DNA of 64,000 nucleotides from Streptomyces melanogenes (GCF_014649795.1 NZ_BMTS01000011.1:46391-110390), one strand, 5' to 3'. Numbered from the stretch's first letter, positions 17,615-26,489 are shown. Translations and numbers: made by a program. Notes: generated by a model from the letters alone, not told the origin.

Positions 17615-19141
17615 ATGTCAGACGACTACCTCGTACGCATCGGCAAGCTCATCCGTGACGCCCGGCAGCACCGGGGCTGGACACAGACGCAGTTGGCCGA
17701 GGCTCTGGGCACGAGCCAGAGCGCCGTGAACCGTATCGAGCGCGGGAACCAGAACATCAGCCTTGAGATGATCGCCCGCATCGGTGAAGCACTCGACAGC
17801 GAGATCGTCTCGCTCGGCTACGCCGGGCCCATGCATCTGCGGGTGGTCGGCCGGCGCCGCCTCTCCGGCTCCATCGACGTCAAGACGAGCAAGAACGCCT
17901 GCGTGGCGCTGCTCTGCGGCTCGCTCCTCAACAAGGGCCGCACCGTGCTGCGCCGGGTGGCCCGCATCGAGGAGGTCTTCCGGCTCCTGGAGGTGCTGAA
18001 CTCCATCGGGGTGCGCACCCGCTGGATCAACGACGGCGTCGACCTGGAGATCGTGCCCCCGGCCGACCTCGACATGGACGGCATGGACGCGGAGGCCGCC
18101 CGCCGGACCCGCTCCATCATCATGTTCCTCGGCCCGCTGCTGCACCGCATGGACCGCTTCCGGCTGCCGTACGCGGGCGGCTGCGACCTCGGTACGCGCA
18201 CCATCGAGCCGCACATGATCGCGCTGCGCCGCTTCGGCCTGGACATCACGGCCACCGAGGGCATCTACCACGCCGAGGTGACCCGGACCGCCCCGGACCG
18301 CCCGATCGTGCTGACCGAGCGCGGCGACACGGTGACCGAGAACGCGCTGCTGGCCGCCGCCCGCAACGACGGCGTCACCGTCATCCGCAACGCCTCCTCC
18401 AACTACATGGTCCAGGACCTCTGCTTCTTCCTGGAGGCGCTGGGCGTACGGGTCGACGGCGTCGGCACCACCACCCTGACCGTGCACGGCGTGCCGAACA
18501 TCGACGTGGACGTCGACTACTCGCCGTCCGAGGACCCGGTCGAGGCGATGAGCCTGCTGGCCGCCGCGGTGGTCACCGAGTCGGAGCTGACGATCCGTCG
18601 GGTGCCGATCGAGTTCCTGGAGATCGAGCTCGCGGTCCTGGAGGAGATGGGCCTGGACCACGACCGCTCGGCGGAGTACGCCGCCGACAACGGCCGCACC
18701 CGGCTGATCGACCTCACGGTCCGCCCCTCCAAGCTGGAGGCGCCGATCGACAAGATCCACCCGATGCCGTTCCCCGGCCTCAACATCGACAACGTGCCGT
18801 TCTTCGCGGCGATCGCGGCCGTGGCGCAGGGCAAGACCCTCATCCACGACTGGGTCTACGACAACCGTGCGATCTACCTCACGGACCTCAACCGCCTCGG
18901 CGGCCGCCTCCAGCTCCTCGACCCGCACCGGGTGCTCGTCGAGGGCCCGACCCGCTGGCGCGCGGCGGAGATGATGTGCCCGCCCGCGCTGCGCCCGGCG
19001 GTGGTGGTCCTGCTCGCGATGATGGCGGCCGAGGGCACGTCCGTACTGCGCAATGTGTACGTGATCAACCGCGGCTACGAGGAGCTGGCGGAGCGGCTCA
19101 ACTCGGTGGGCGCGCAGATCGAGATCTTCCGCGACATCTAG
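17615..19141 (+). CDS. murA: UDP-N-acetylglucosamine 1-carboxyvinyltransferase (MurA-type) with N-terminal XRE helix-turn-helix
   Basis: This is a 508-residue fusion. Residues 8-63 are an XRE/Cro-type DNA-binding domain (TQTQLAEALGTSQSAVNRIE). Residues 75-505 are an EPSP-synthase-fold MurA, which transfers enolpyruvate to UDP-GlcNAc in peptidoglycan synthesis. The catalytic-loop Cys is present (AGGCDLGTR), as are the substrate Lys-Asn pair (KTSKNACVALL) and the late Arg (ALRPAVVVL), so activity is plausible. This is probably the second MurA of Streptomyces (murA2). There is no clear ribosome site before the ATG, so translation may be leaderless. Tandem TAG stops end the gene. The HTH domain suggests a link between enzyme and DNA binding, possibly autoregulation through the operator next to its start. 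Confidence 0.85.
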   Translation: MSDDYLVRIGKLIRDARQHRGWTQTQLAEALGTSQSAVNRIERGNQNISLEMIARIGEALDSEIVSLGYAGPMHLRVVGRRRLSGSIDVKTSKNACVALLCGSLLNKGRTVLRRVARIEEVFRLLEVLNSIGVRTRWINDGVDLEIVPPADLDMDGMDAEAARRTRSIIMFLGPLLHRMDRFRLPYAGGCDLGTRTIEPHMIALRRFGLDITATEGIYHAEVTRTAPDRPIVLTERGDTVTENALLAAARNDGVTVIRNASSNYMVQDLCFFLEALGVRVDGVGTTTLTVHGVPNIDVDVDYSPSEDPVEAMSLLAAAVVTESELTIRRVPIEFLEIELAVLEEMGLDHDRSAEYAADNGRTRLIDLTVRPSKLEAPIDKIHPMPFPGLNIDNVPFFAAIAAVAQGKTLIHDWVYDNRAIYLTDLNRLGGRLQLLDPHRVLVEGPTRWRAAEMMCPPALRPAVVVLLAMMAAEGTSVLRNVYVINRGYEELAERLNSVGAQIEIFRDI

Positions 19142-19193
19142 TAGCAAATCCCGCATACCGTCCGGCGGCTCGTCCCGTACACAGGCCGTCGGT

Positions 19194-19240
19194 CCCCGGT
19201 CCCTGAGATCGTCCCCGCCGGGCGGCCTCAGGGACCGGGG
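19194..19240. terminator. Bidirectional terminator between murA and the MFS exporter
   Basis: CCCCGGTCCCTGAG pairs perfectly with CTCAGGGACCGGGG around a GC-rich loop. It overlaps the stop codon of the converging transporter gene. Confidence 0.88.
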
Positions 19241-20775
19241 GTCATTCCGCCCTGGAGGCGCTCCAGGTCCGAGGGGCGGACCTGGATGACGAACAGGGCG
19301 ATCACCGCCGCCACGACCGTGAAGATCGCGGCCACGATGAAGGCGGTGGAGACCCCCGAGGCGAGCACCTGGTCGCTCCAGGGGCGCGGCAGCTTGCCGG
19401 TGCGCTGGAACATCAGGCGCTCGGCGGGGGTCGCCTGGTGCAGGAACGTGGGCACCTGGTCGTTCGCCTCGTTGCGGCTGGCCGTGCCGAAGACCGTGAC
19501 CAGGATGGACAGGCCCAGCGAGCCGCCCACCTGCTGGGTGGCGTTGAGCATGCCGGAGGCGGCGCCCGTCTCGTGCACGGGCACGCCCGAGACGGCCATC
19601 AGCGTCAGCGAGACGAAGTTCAGGCCCATGCCGAGGCTGAAGACGAGCATCGGGCCCAGGATGCTGCCCGCGTACGTGGAGTGGATGTCGGTGAGCGTCA
19701 GCCACGACAGGCCCGCCGCGGCCAGGACCGAGCCCGTCACCATGAAGGGCTTGGGGCCGTACTTGGGCAGCAGTTGCGAGGCGATCCCCGCGCCCACCGC
19801 GATGACGGCGCTGACCGGCAGGAAGGCGAGCCCGGCCTTCAGCGGGCTGAAGCCCAGCACGTTCTGCACGAACAGGGTGAGGAAGAAGAACATGCCGAAG
19901 ATCGCTGCGGCGAGGCTCAGCATGATGCCGTAGGTGCCCGCGCGGTTGCGGTCGGCGAACATGTGCAGCGGTGTGATGGGCCGCTCCGAACGCCGCTCCA
20001 CCAGGAAGAACACGACGAGCAGCAGCACGGCGGCGCCGAAGGACCCCAGGGTGTACGGGTCGCGCCAGCCCTCCTGGGCGGCCCGGATGAAGCCGTACAC
20101 CAGCGCGGTCATGCCGAGCGTCGAGGTGAGCGCGCCGGCGAAGTCGAAATGGCCCGGATGGCGCTCGGACTCCTGGATGTGCCGGGGCGTCGCGATGACG
20201 ATCAGCGCCGCGATCGGCACGTTGACGAAGAACACCCAGCGCCAGTCGAGCCATTCGACGAGCAGGCCGCCGGCGAGCAGGCCGATCGCGCCGCCGCCCG
20301 CGGAGACCGCCGCGAAGACGCCGAACGCCCGGTTGCGCTCGGGGCCTTCGGTGAACGTGGTGGTGATCAGGGCCAGCGCGGTCGGCGAGGCGATGGCGCC
20401 GCCGACGCCCTGGAAGGCGCGGGCGGCCAGCAACTGACCGGAGTCCTGGGACAGTCCGCCCAGCAGGGAGGCGACCGCGAAGAGCACGACGCCGAACATG
20501 AACACCCGGCGCCGGCCGAGGATGTCGCCGGTGCGGCCGCCGAGCAGCAGCAGCCCGCCGAAGGTGAGCGTGTAGGCGCTCACCACCCAGGCCAGGCTGG
20601 TGGTGGAGAAGTCCAGGGCGCTCTGGATGTGCGGCAGGGCGATGTTGACGATGGTGATGTCGAGCACCACCATCAACTGGCACGAGGCGATGACCAGGAG
20701 CGCGATCCCCTTGCCGCCGCCTCCGCGGTCGGGGGCGGCGGTGTCGGTCGTGGGTGTCGGCTGCGAACTCGTCAT
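19228..20775 (-). CDS. MFS drug exporter, DHA2 (14-helix) family
   Basis: This is a 515-residue proton-driven efflux protein of the inner membrane. A polar N-terminal tail precedes helix 1 (GIALLVIASCQLMVVLDITIVNIALPHIQ), whose D-TIVN-ALP motif C/D1 is the DHA2 hallmark. GGLLLLGGRTGDILGRRRVF is the cytoplasmic loop 2-3 motif A. Length and hydrophobic blocks fit 14 helices. Substrates of this family include quaternary ammonium compounds, dyes and antibiotics, and the real one cannot be read here. The ATG at 20775 has only a weak AAGG ribosome site. Two short inverted repeats lie directly upstream, as often seen for TetR-controlled exporters, but no TetR gene is adjacent. Confidence 0.88.
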   Translation of the reverse strand: MTSSQPTPTTDTAAPDRGGGGKGIALLVIASCQLMVVLDITIVNIALPHIQSALDFSTTSLAWVVSAYTLTFGGLLLLGGRTGDILGRRRVFMFGVVLFAVASLLGGLSQDSGQLLAARAFQGVGGAIASPTALALITTTFTEGPERNRAFGVFAAVSAGGGAIGLLAGGLLVEWLDWRWVFFVNVPIAALIVIATPRHIQESERHPGHFDFAGALTSTLGMTALVYGFIRAAQEGWRDPYTLGSFGAAVLLLVVFFLVERRSERPITPLHMFADRNRAGTYGIMLSLAAAIFGMFFFLTLFVQNVLGFSPLKAGLAFLPVSAVIAVGAGIASQLLPKYGPKPFMVTGSVLAAAGLSWLTLTDIHSTYAGSILGPMLVFSLGMGLNFVSLTLMAVSGVPVHETGAASGMLNATQQVGGSLGLSILVTVFGTASRNEANDQVPTFLHQATPAERLMFQRTGKLPRPWSDQVLASGVSTAFIVAAIFTVVAAVIALFVIQVRPSDLERLQGGMTPGP

Positions 20776-20786
20776 GGCGGACCTTG

Positions 20787-20822
20787 CCCTCGCACGAGGG
20801 ACGGTGGACGGTCCCGTCCACC
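20787..20822. promoter_or_regulatory. Two adjacent inverted repeats upstream of the MFS gene
   Basis: CCCTCG/CGAGGG (20787-20800, two-base spacer) and GGTGGACGG/CCGTCCACC (20803-20822, two-base spacer) lie 12-47 bp before the exporter start. They could be repressor operators or a terminator for the upstream GntR operon. Confidence 0.4.
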
Positions 20823-20919
20823 CCTCGACACTAAGCCCGGCCCCTGGGCCTCACCAGTCGATCAAGTCCCGGCCGCCCCAACGGCCCGCCGCTGCCCCGC
20901 AGTCGTCACCGTGCGCAGG

Positions 20920-21630
20920 TCAGCGGTTGCCCAGCGTGCGCTTGGGGCGCGGCTCCACCGGCTCGTCGCGGGCCTGCGCCCACAGCGAGCGGACGTGGCC
21001 GAGGTGGCGGGCCATGCACTCCTGGGCGGCGAGTTCGTCGCCCGCCACCATCAGGTCGAGCAGCTCGATGTGCTCCTCGGCCGAGGAGATGAGCTGGCCG
21101 CGCTCGTCGAGCCGGGTCAGTCCGTAGAGCCGGGAGCGCTTGCGCAGGTCGCCGACGGTCTCGACGAGCCGCTCGTTCCCGGCCAGGCCGAGGAGCTGGA
21201 GGTGGAAGCGGCGGTCGGCGTCGAGGTAGCCGATGAGGTTGTGGTCGCGCGCGTGGGCGACGATCTCCTCGGCGACGGGCCGCAGTTCCTCCAGCTGCTC
21301 CACGGTGGCGATCTGCGTCACCTTGCCGACGGTGGGCACCTCGATCATGGCGCGCAGTTCCGTGTACTGGTCGAGGTCGCGCTCGCTCACCTCGGTGATG
21401 CGAAAGCCCTTGTTCCGTACGGGTTCGACGAGGCCTTCGCGGGCCAGGTCGAGCATGGCCTCGCGGACCGGGGTGGCCGAGATACCGAAGTCCGCGGCCA
21501 GGCCCGGGGCGGAGTAGATGTTGCCGGGGCGGAGTTCACCGGCGACCAGGGCGGCGCGCAGGGCGTGGGCGACCTGGTCGCGCAGCCGCTCCTGGGCCGT
21601 GATGAGATTGCGCTGCTTCAGGTCGCCCAT
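20920..21630 (-). CDS. GntR-family regulator (FCD ligand domain), likely hydroxyproline-responsive
   Basis: This is a 236-residue regulator. The winged HTH at residues 14-78 includes SAPGLAADFGISATPVREAMLDLAREGLV. The C-terminal all-helical FCD ligand-binding domain follows, with conserved Asp/His metal positions in LDADRRFHLQLL and EEHIELLDLM. The start ATG 21630 has GGAGG at ideal spacing; upstream codons are non-coding. It is the last gene of the hydroxyproline catabolic operon, 28 bp after the reductase gene. FCD regulators often sense the pathway substrate. The 12-bp elements at 24580, 27681 and 30302 are candidate operators. The assignment to hydroxyproline is inferred from context. Confidence 0.88.
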   Translation of the reverse strand: MGDLKQRNLITAQERLRDQVAHALRAALVAGELRPGNIYSAPGLAADFGISATPVREAMLDLAREGLVEPVRNKGFRITEVSERDLDQYTELRAMIEVPTVGKVTQIATVEQLEELRPVAEEIVAHARDHNLIGYLDADRRFHLQLLGLAGNERLVETVGDLRKRSRLYGLTRLDERGQLISSAEEHIELLDLMVAGDELAAQECMARHLGHVRSLWAQARDEPVEPRPKRTLGNR

Positions 21631-21658
21631 GGCACTTCCTCCGTGAATCCGCGGAGGC

Positions 21659-22627
21659 TCAGCGTACAATGTCACGTTGCCCCGTCGGGTCGCGCCGTGC
21701 ACGGTGCCAGGCCGCCGCCACCGCCAGATCCTCCCAGGCCATGCCCACGCTTTTGAAGAGGCGCGGGCGATCGGATGGCACGGCGGCCCGCCCGTTGACG
21801 AGCTCGGCGAGGGTGCCCGTCACCTGACCGGGCCCGATCGCGCCCTCGGTCAGCGGGATCAGCAGATCGCCCGCCTCGCGCAGGGCCGCCGCCCGCGACT
21901 CCACGTACACCGCCGAGCACCGCACCAGCGCCGAGTCGGTCTCGCGGGCGTCCGGTTCGTGCGAGCCGACCGCGACCACGGTGGCCCCGTCCGCGACGAG
22001 CCGGCCGTCGAACAGCGGCTCGCGCGCGGTGGTGCAGCAGATGACGAGGTCCGCGTCGCGCACGTCGTCCGGGGCGCCGCCCCGCGCCTCCACCCCGAGC
22101 GTACGGGCGTGCGCCACCAGCGCCTCGACGGCCTCGGGGTTGCGGGCGACCACGGTGACGTCCTTCAACTCCCGTACGGCCAGGGCCGCCCGCAGATGTC
22201 CGTACGCCTGCGGGCCCGCGCCGAACAGGACGAGCCGGGCCGCCTCGGGAGCGGCCAGGTGCGCGAGCGCGACGGCGGAGACGGCCGGGGTGCGCAAGGT
22301 CGTCAGGGCCGCGCCGTCCAGGAGGGCGAGCGGCAGCAGGGTCGCGCCGTCCAGGAGCAGATAGCTGCCCGTGATCCTGGGCAGGCCGCGCGCGGGGTTG
22401 GCCGGGGCGACGCCCGCGATCTTCACCCCCGCGTACGATCCGGAGGCGGCGGGCATCAGTAGCAACTCCCCCGCCGCGACCGGCATGTTGACGCGCGGCG
22501 GGTCCGACTCGGGGTCGAACCCGTCGCGCAGCACCTCCGCCACCGCCTCGGCGGCCGCGGCGGGCGTGAGCAGGCGCGCGATCTCCTCGGCGCCGACCAG
22601 GGCGAGATCCATGCCGGGTTCGTTCAC
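21659..22627 (-). CDS. Ornithine cyclodeaminase/mu-crystallin family protein, probable delta-1-pyrroline-2-carboxylate reductase
   Basis: This is a 322-residue NAD(P)-binding protein of the OCD/mu-crystallin family. In hydroxyproline clusters such members (LhpI type) reduce delta-1-pyrroline-2-carboxylate, formed from trans-3-hydroxyproline or D-proline, to L-proline. The Rossmann motif is seen in ARLVLFGAGPQAYGHLRAA (about residues 128-146). N-terminal LLLMPAASGSYAGVKIAGVAPANP holds the conserved active-site Lys. I start at GTG 22627, which overlaps the epimerase stop by four bases (GTGA) and implies translational coupling; an ATG five codons later is the alternative. Ornithine cyclodeaminase activity itself is less likely in this context. 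Confidence 0.82.
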   Translation of the reverse strand: MNEPGMDLALVGAEEIARLLTPAAAAEAVAEVLRDGFDPESDPPRVNMPVAAGELLLMPAASGSYAGVKIAGVAPANPARGLPRITGSYLLLDGATLLPLALLDGAALTTLRTPAVSAVALAHLAAPEAARLVLFGAGPQAYGHLRAALAVRELKDVTVVARNPEAVEALVAHARTLGVEARGGAPDDVRDADLVICCTTAREPLFDGRLVADGATVVAVGSHEPDARETDSALVRCSAVYVESRAAALREAGDLLIPLTEGAIGPGQVTGTLAELVNGRAAVPSDRPRLFKSVGMAWEDLAVAAAWHRARRDPTGQRDIVR

Positions 22628-23625
22628 AGCAGGAAGCCCGCCGGGAAGGGGTCGGACGGGTCCAGGAAGTACTGGGCCGTCCCGGTGATCCAGGCGCGTC
22701 CGGTCACCGTCGGCACGACCGCCGCGAGGCCGCCGACGGTGGTCTCCTCGACGAGCCTGCCGGTGAACTCCGTACCGATGAAGGACTCGTTGACGAAGTC
22801 GCGGTGGAGCGGGAGTTCGCCCCGGGCGTGCAGCTGCGCCATCCGGGCGGAGGTGCCGGTGCCGCACGGGGAGCGGTCGAACCAGCCCGGGTGGATCGCC
22901 ATGGCGTGCCGGGAGCGGACCGCGTCCGAGCCGGGCGCGGCGAGGTAGACGTGTTTGACGCCGCCGATCTCCGGGTTCTCCGGGTGCACCGGCCGGTCGG
23001 TGGCGTTGATGGCGTCCATGATCGCGAGCCCGGCGGCGAGCAGGTCGTCCTTGCGCGCCCGGTCGAAGGGCAGCCCGAGGTCGTCGAGGTGGACGAAGGC
23101 GTAGAAGTTCCCGCCGTACGCGATGTCGTAGGTGACCGTGCCGTGGCCGGGCACCTCCACCTTGCGGTCGAGTCCGAGGCAGAAGGACGGCACGTTGGTG
23201 AGCGTGACGGACTTCGCCTCGCCGTCCGCCACTTGGACGTCGACGCTGACCAGCCCGGCGGGGGTGTCGAGGCGGACGGTGGTGACCGGCTCGGTCACCG
23301 GCACCATGCCGGTCTCCACCAGCACGGTGGCCACGCCGATCGTCCCGTGGCCACACATCGGCAGCAGTCCGGAGACCTCGATGTACAGGACGCCGTAGTC
23401 GGCGTCGGGGCGGGTGGGCGGCTGGAGGATCGCGCCGCTCATGGAGGCGTGGCCGCGCGGCTCGTACATCAGCAGCGTGCGGAGGTCTTCGAGGTGGTCG
23501 AGGAAGTGGAGCCGCTTCTCGGCCATGGTCGCGCCCGGGATGACACCGACGCCGCCGGTGATCACCCGGGTGGGCATGCCCTCGGTGTGCGAGTCGACCG
23601 CGTGGTAGACGTGACGTGTGCGCAT
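22624..23625 (-). CDS. 4-hydroxyproline 2-epimerase (proline racemase family)
   Basis: This is a 333-residue enzyme of the proline racemase superfamily that converts trans-4-hydroxy-L-proline to cis-4-hydroxy-D-proline, the first step of bacterial hydroxyproline use. Both catalytic cysteines are present: Cys91 in MCGHGTIG and Cys254 in SPCGTGTSA. DSHTEGMPTRV near the N-terminus is the family signature. The pair Cys/Cys fits epimerases and racemases and excludes the Cys/Thr trans-3-hydroxyproline dehydratases. The start ATG lies two bases after the stop of the DapA-type gene. The neighbours (D-hydroxyproline dehydrogenase subunits and deaminase) make epimerase much more likely than proline racemase. 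Confidence 0.9.
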   Translation of the reverse strand: MRTRHVYHAVDSHTEGMPTRVITGGVGVIPGATMAEKRLHFLDHLEDLRTLLMYEPRGHASMSGAILQPPTRPDADYGVLYIEVSGLLPMCGHGTIGVATVLVETGMVPVTEPVTTVRLDTPAGLVSVDVQVADGEAKSVTLTNVPSFCLGLDRKVEVPGHGTVTYDIAYGGNFYAFVHLDDLGLPFDRARKDDLLAAGLAIMDAINATDRPVHPENPEIGGVKHVYLAAPGSDAVRSRHAMAIHPGWFDRSPCGTGTSARMAQLHARGELPLHRDFVNESFIGTEFTGRLVEETTVGGLAAVVPTVTGRAWITGTAQYFLDPSDPFPAGFLL

Positions 23626-23627
23626 GG

Positions 23628-24557
23628 TCAGCGGAGCCCTTCCGCGAGTGCCTTCTCGGTGGCCGCGCGGACGGCGGACTCCTGGTCCCCGACGAGCCTC
23701 GCGCGCGGCGGCCGGACCGGTCCGCCGGGCCGTCCGGCGATGTCCATGGACAGTTTGATGGCCTGCACGAACTCGGTCTTGGAGTCCCAGCGCAGCAGCG
23801 GGTGCAGCGACTTGTAGAGCGGCAGGGCGGTCTCCAGGTCCCCGGCGACGGCGGCGCGGTAGAGGGTGGCCGAGGCGGCGGGCAGCGCGTTGGGGTACCC
23901 GGCGACCCAGCCGACCGCGCCCGCGAGGGCGAGTTCGAGGAGGACGTCGTCGGCTCCGATCAACAGGTCGAGCTCCGGGGCGAGTTCGGCGAGTTCGTAC
24001 GCCCGGCGCACATCCCCGCTGAATTCCTTGACCGCGACGATGCTGCCGTCCCGGTGGAGTTGGGCAAGGAGCGCAGGCGTCAGGTCCACCTTGGTGTCGT
24101 ACGGGTTGTTGTACGCGACGACCGGCAGCTCGGCCCGGGCCACCTCGGCGTAGTGGGCGCGCACCGTCACCTCGTCGGCGCGGTAGGCGTTCGGCGGGAG
24201 CAGCAGGACCGAGCCCGCGCCCGCCTCGGCGGCCTGCTCGGCCCAGCGGCGGCTCTCGGCGCTGCCGTAGGCCGCGACGCCGGGCATCACCCGGTCCCCG
24301 TCGCCCGCCGCTTCCACGGCGACTTGGACGACACGGGTCCGTTCCTCGTCGGTGAGGGTCTGGTACTCGCCGAGGGAGCCGTTCGGTACGACACCGTCGC
24401 AGCCGTTGTCGATCAGCCAGCGCACATGGTCGGCGTAGGCGTCGTAGTCGACGGACAGGTCCTCGCGCAGGGGCAGGGCGGTGGCGACCATGATGCCGCG
24501 CCAGGGCTGCCGGGCGGCGGAGGAGCGGGCGGACACGGCGGTCTGGGCAGACGTCAT
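23628..24557 (-). CDS. DapA-family lyase, probable 1-pyrroline-4-hydroxy-2-carboxylate deaminase
   Basis: This is a 309-residue TIM-barrel enzyme of the dihydrodipicolinate synthase/N-acetylneuraminate lyase family. In hydroxyproline pathways the relative HypD/LhpC deaminates pyrroline-4-hydroxy-2-carboxylate to 2-oxoglutarate semialdehyde. The Schiff-base Lys is in IVAVKEFSGD and the catalytic Tyr in VVAYNNPYDT; GVVPNGSLGEYQTLT is the substrate-carboxylate loop (GxxGE). The start ATG 24557 has GGGAG eight bases upstream. A promoter with a perfectly placed candidate operator lies 28-57 bp upstream, so this gene starts a second transcript of the cluster. Confidence 0.87.
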   Translation of the reverse strand: MTSAQTAVSARSSAARQPWRGIMVATALPLREDLSVDYDAYADHVRWLIDNGCDGVVPNGSLGEYQTLTDEERTRVVQVAVEAAGDGDRVMPGVAAYGSAESRRWAEQAAEAGAGSVLLLPPNAYRADEVTVRAHYAEVARAELPVVAYNNPYDTKVDLTPALLAQLHRDGSIVAVKEFSGDVRRAYELAELAPELDLLIGADDVLLELALAGAVGWVAGYPNALPAASATLYRAAVAGDLETALPLYKSLHPLLRWDSKTEFVQAIKLSMDIAGRPGGPVRPPRARLVGDQESAVRAATEKALAEGLR

Positions 24558-24579
24558 CGATGACTCCCTCATGTGGTGT

Positions 24580-24614
24580 GTGACATTTTACTGAACGCTG
24601 TACGGCGGCCACAA
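24580..24614 (-). promoter_or_regulatory. Promoter and GntR-type operator of the deaminase-epimerase-reductase-gntR transcript
   Basis: On the minus strand: -35 TTGTGG (24609-24614), an 18-bp spacer and -10 TAAAAT (24585-24590). The element GTAAAATGTCAC (24580-24591) covers the -10. It matches GTRAYATRTYAC at 11 of 12 positions, the same element found at 27681 and 30302. Confidence 0.6.
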
Positions 24615-24676
24615 GAGGCGCACCAGGGTGATGACGGACGCCTTCGATGTGCGGATGGCGGCCTCGCGGGTCGCGG

Positions 24677-26107
24677 TCAGCTTGCGGACGGCGGTAGTTG
24701 GGCGAGGTGGCCGAGCTCCACCGGGCAGGACAGCGGCCGCCGGTCCTCGGCCGGCGCGCCACCCGCGAGGCAGGCCACGGCCTGGCCGCACATCCTGCCC
24801 TGGCACCAGCCCATACCGGCCCTGGTCAGCAGTTTCACGCTCCGGGCGTCATACGCGCCGAGCTCCGCCACGGCCTCCCTGATCCGCCCCGCCGGGACCT
24901 CCTCGCAGCGGCACACCAGGGTCGCGTCGTCCAGCCACCCGGTCCAGCCGTCGCCGGGCCGGTGCGCGGCCGCCATCGCCCCGGCAAACCGGCGCAGCCG
25001 CGCCCGCCTGCGCACCAGAGCGGCGATCCCTCGCGGACGTCGGGTTCCGTGCAGCTCGTACGCGATCGCCGCCGCCGCCAACTCACCCTCGGTGAGGGCC
25101 AGTTGAGCGCCGCCGATGCCGCCGGTCTCCCCCGCCGCCCAGATCCCGGGCACGGAGGTGCGCTGCGCGGCGTCGAGCTCCAGGGCGAGGGTGTCGTCGG
25201 CGGTACGACGGGTGGCGCAGCCCAGGCCGGTCGCCAGCTCCAGCTGGGGGACGAGCCCGTGGCCGACCGCGAGCGCGTCGCACGGCACCCGGCGCTCGCT
25301 GCCCGGCACGGGCCGCCAGTCGCGGTCGAGCCGGGACACCGTCACGGCCTCGACGCGGCCGGTGCCGTGCGCGGCCGTCACCGCGTGCCGGGTCAGCAGC
25401 CGCACCCGGTGCCGCAGCAGCCCGCCGCCGTACAGCGCGCCCTCGCCCAGTTTGCCGGGGTTGCGGACGAGCGCGGGCAGTTCGCGTGCGTACGAGGTGT
25501 ACGCGGACGCCTCGACCACGGCCGGGACGGTGGCGCCGGCCGCCGCGAGCGAGGCGGCGACGGCGAGCAGCAGCGGGCCGCTGCCCGCCACCACGACCCG
25601 CTGGCCGGGCAGCACCAGGCCGGACTTCAGCATGGCCTGCGCCCCGCCCGCGCCGACGACGCCGGGCAGGGTCCAGCCGGGGAAGGGCAGTTGGCGTTCG
25701 TACGCCCCGGTCGCCAGCAGCACCGCCCGCGCCCGGACCGCGGCCGGACGCTCCTCGCCGCCGGGGCCGCTCGCGACCGCGTGCAGCAGCCACTCCCCCG
25801 TGGCCGCGTCCCGTACGACCGTCCAGACGTGGTGGGCGGCGAGGTGGGTGACGCGGCCCGCCCGGCGGTGGGCTTCGAGCCGGGACGCGCGCGTGGCGAA
25901 CGCCTCCCAGTCGTGGTGCAGCGCCTCGGGCCGGGCGGCGCCGAGGCCGGGCGCCGGGTGCCGGTAGAACTGCCCGCCGGGCCGCTCCCCGGCGTCCAGG
26001 ACGGTCACGCTCAGGCCGAGGTCGGCGGCGGCCACGGCGGCCGCGAGCCCGGCGGGCCCGGCGCCGACGACGGCCAGGTCGGACGGCTCAGACGGCGAGG
26101 TCGGCAT
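24677..26107 (-). CDS. D-hydroxyproline dehydrogenase, FAD/NAD-type subunit with BFD-like [2Fe-2S] domain
   Basis: This is a 476-residue FAD-dependent pyridine-nucleotide-disulfide oxidoreductase-fold protein. The FAD-binding motif VVGAGPAGLAAAVAA is at residues 13-27, with a second dinucleotide site at VVVAGSGPLLLAVAAS. The C-terminal BFD-like domain has cysteines in VCRCEE and CQGRMC (about residues 415-455), which ligate a [2Fe-2S] cluster. This is the alpha-type subunit of the three-part amino-acid dehydrogenases known for D-hydroxyproline and octopine/nopaline. The start at 26107 overlaps the ferredoxin-like subunit gene by 20 bases and has GGAGG upstream. It works with the next two genes to oxidise cis-4-hydroxy-D-proline. 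Confidence 0.87.
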   Translation of the reverse strand: MPTSPSEPSDLAVVGAGPAGLAAAVAAADLGLSVTVLDAGERPGGQFYRHPAPGLGAARPEALHHDWEAFATRASRLEAHRRAGRVTHLAAHHVWTVVRDAATGEWLLHAVASGPGGEERPAAVRARAVLLATGAYERQLPFPGWTLPGVVGAGGAQAMLKSGLVLPGQRVVVAGSGPLLLAVAASLAAAGATVPAVVEASAYTSYARELPALVRNPGKLGEGALYGGGLLRHRVRLLTRHAVTAAHGTGRVEAVTVSRLDRDWRPVPGSERRVPCDALAVGHGLVPQLELATGLGCATRRTADDTLALELDAAQRTSVPGIWAAGETGGIGGAQLALTEGELAAAAIAYELHGTRRPRGIAALVRRRARLRRFAGAMAAAHRPGDGWTGWLDDATLVCRCEEVPAGRIREAVAELGAYDARSVKLLTRAGMGWCQGRMCGQAVACLAGGAPAEDRRPLSCPVELGHLAQLPPSAS

Positions 26108-26489
26108 GGCCCGTGCCCTCCTGGGTGGTGATCGCGTCGCCGGGGCGGGCCGCGACGAGGCAGGCGCGCTGGTTGGGGCGCCCGTTGACGGTGGCGAGGC
26201 AGTCGTAGCAGGCGCCGATCCCGCAGAACGCGCCGCGCGGCTCGCCCCCCGCGCGCGTGGTGCGCCAGGAGAGGATCCCGGCGGCCCAGAGCGCGGCGGC
26301 GATGCTCTGCCCAGGCAGGGCGGTGATCGTCCGGCCGTCGAAGGTGAGGTCGAAGGCGGGGCCGGGGGTCGCCCGGACGAGGGCGGCGGGCGAGGAGGCG
26401 CCCCTCAGGGAAACGGCCTTCCGGGAGGGGCGGTCGGGGTCGGGGCGGCTCGCCGCAGACCCGTCCTCCGATTCGTACACCTTCGTCAT
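26088..26489 (-). CDS. D-hydroxyproline dehydrogenase, small [2Fe-2S] subunit
   Basis: This is a 133-residue ferredoxin-like protein of the type found as the N-terminal domain of sarcosine oxidase alpha and as the gamma subunit of D-hydroxyproline dehydrogenase. Plant-type cluster cysteines are in AFCGIGACYDC and RACL. The first 45 residues are a disordered, Pro/Ser/Asp-rich extension unusual for the family; a later start is possible, but the ATGA overlap with the upstream gene (26486-26489) supports this one. It passes electrons between the two flavoprotein subunits encoded on either side. Confidence 0.87.
   Translation of the reverse strand: MTKVYESEDGSAASRPDPDRPSRKAVSLRGASSPAALVRATPGPAFDLTFDGRTITALPGQSIAAALWAAGILSWRTTRAGGEPRGAFCGIGACYDCLATVNGRPNQRACLVAARPGDAITTQEGTGHADLAV

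Noticed and set aside
17618..20821. 1067-codon minus-strand open frame across murA and the MFS gene
   Set aside because: It is out of frame with the recognised transporter and antisense to murA; composition is low-complexity Arg/His/Gly.
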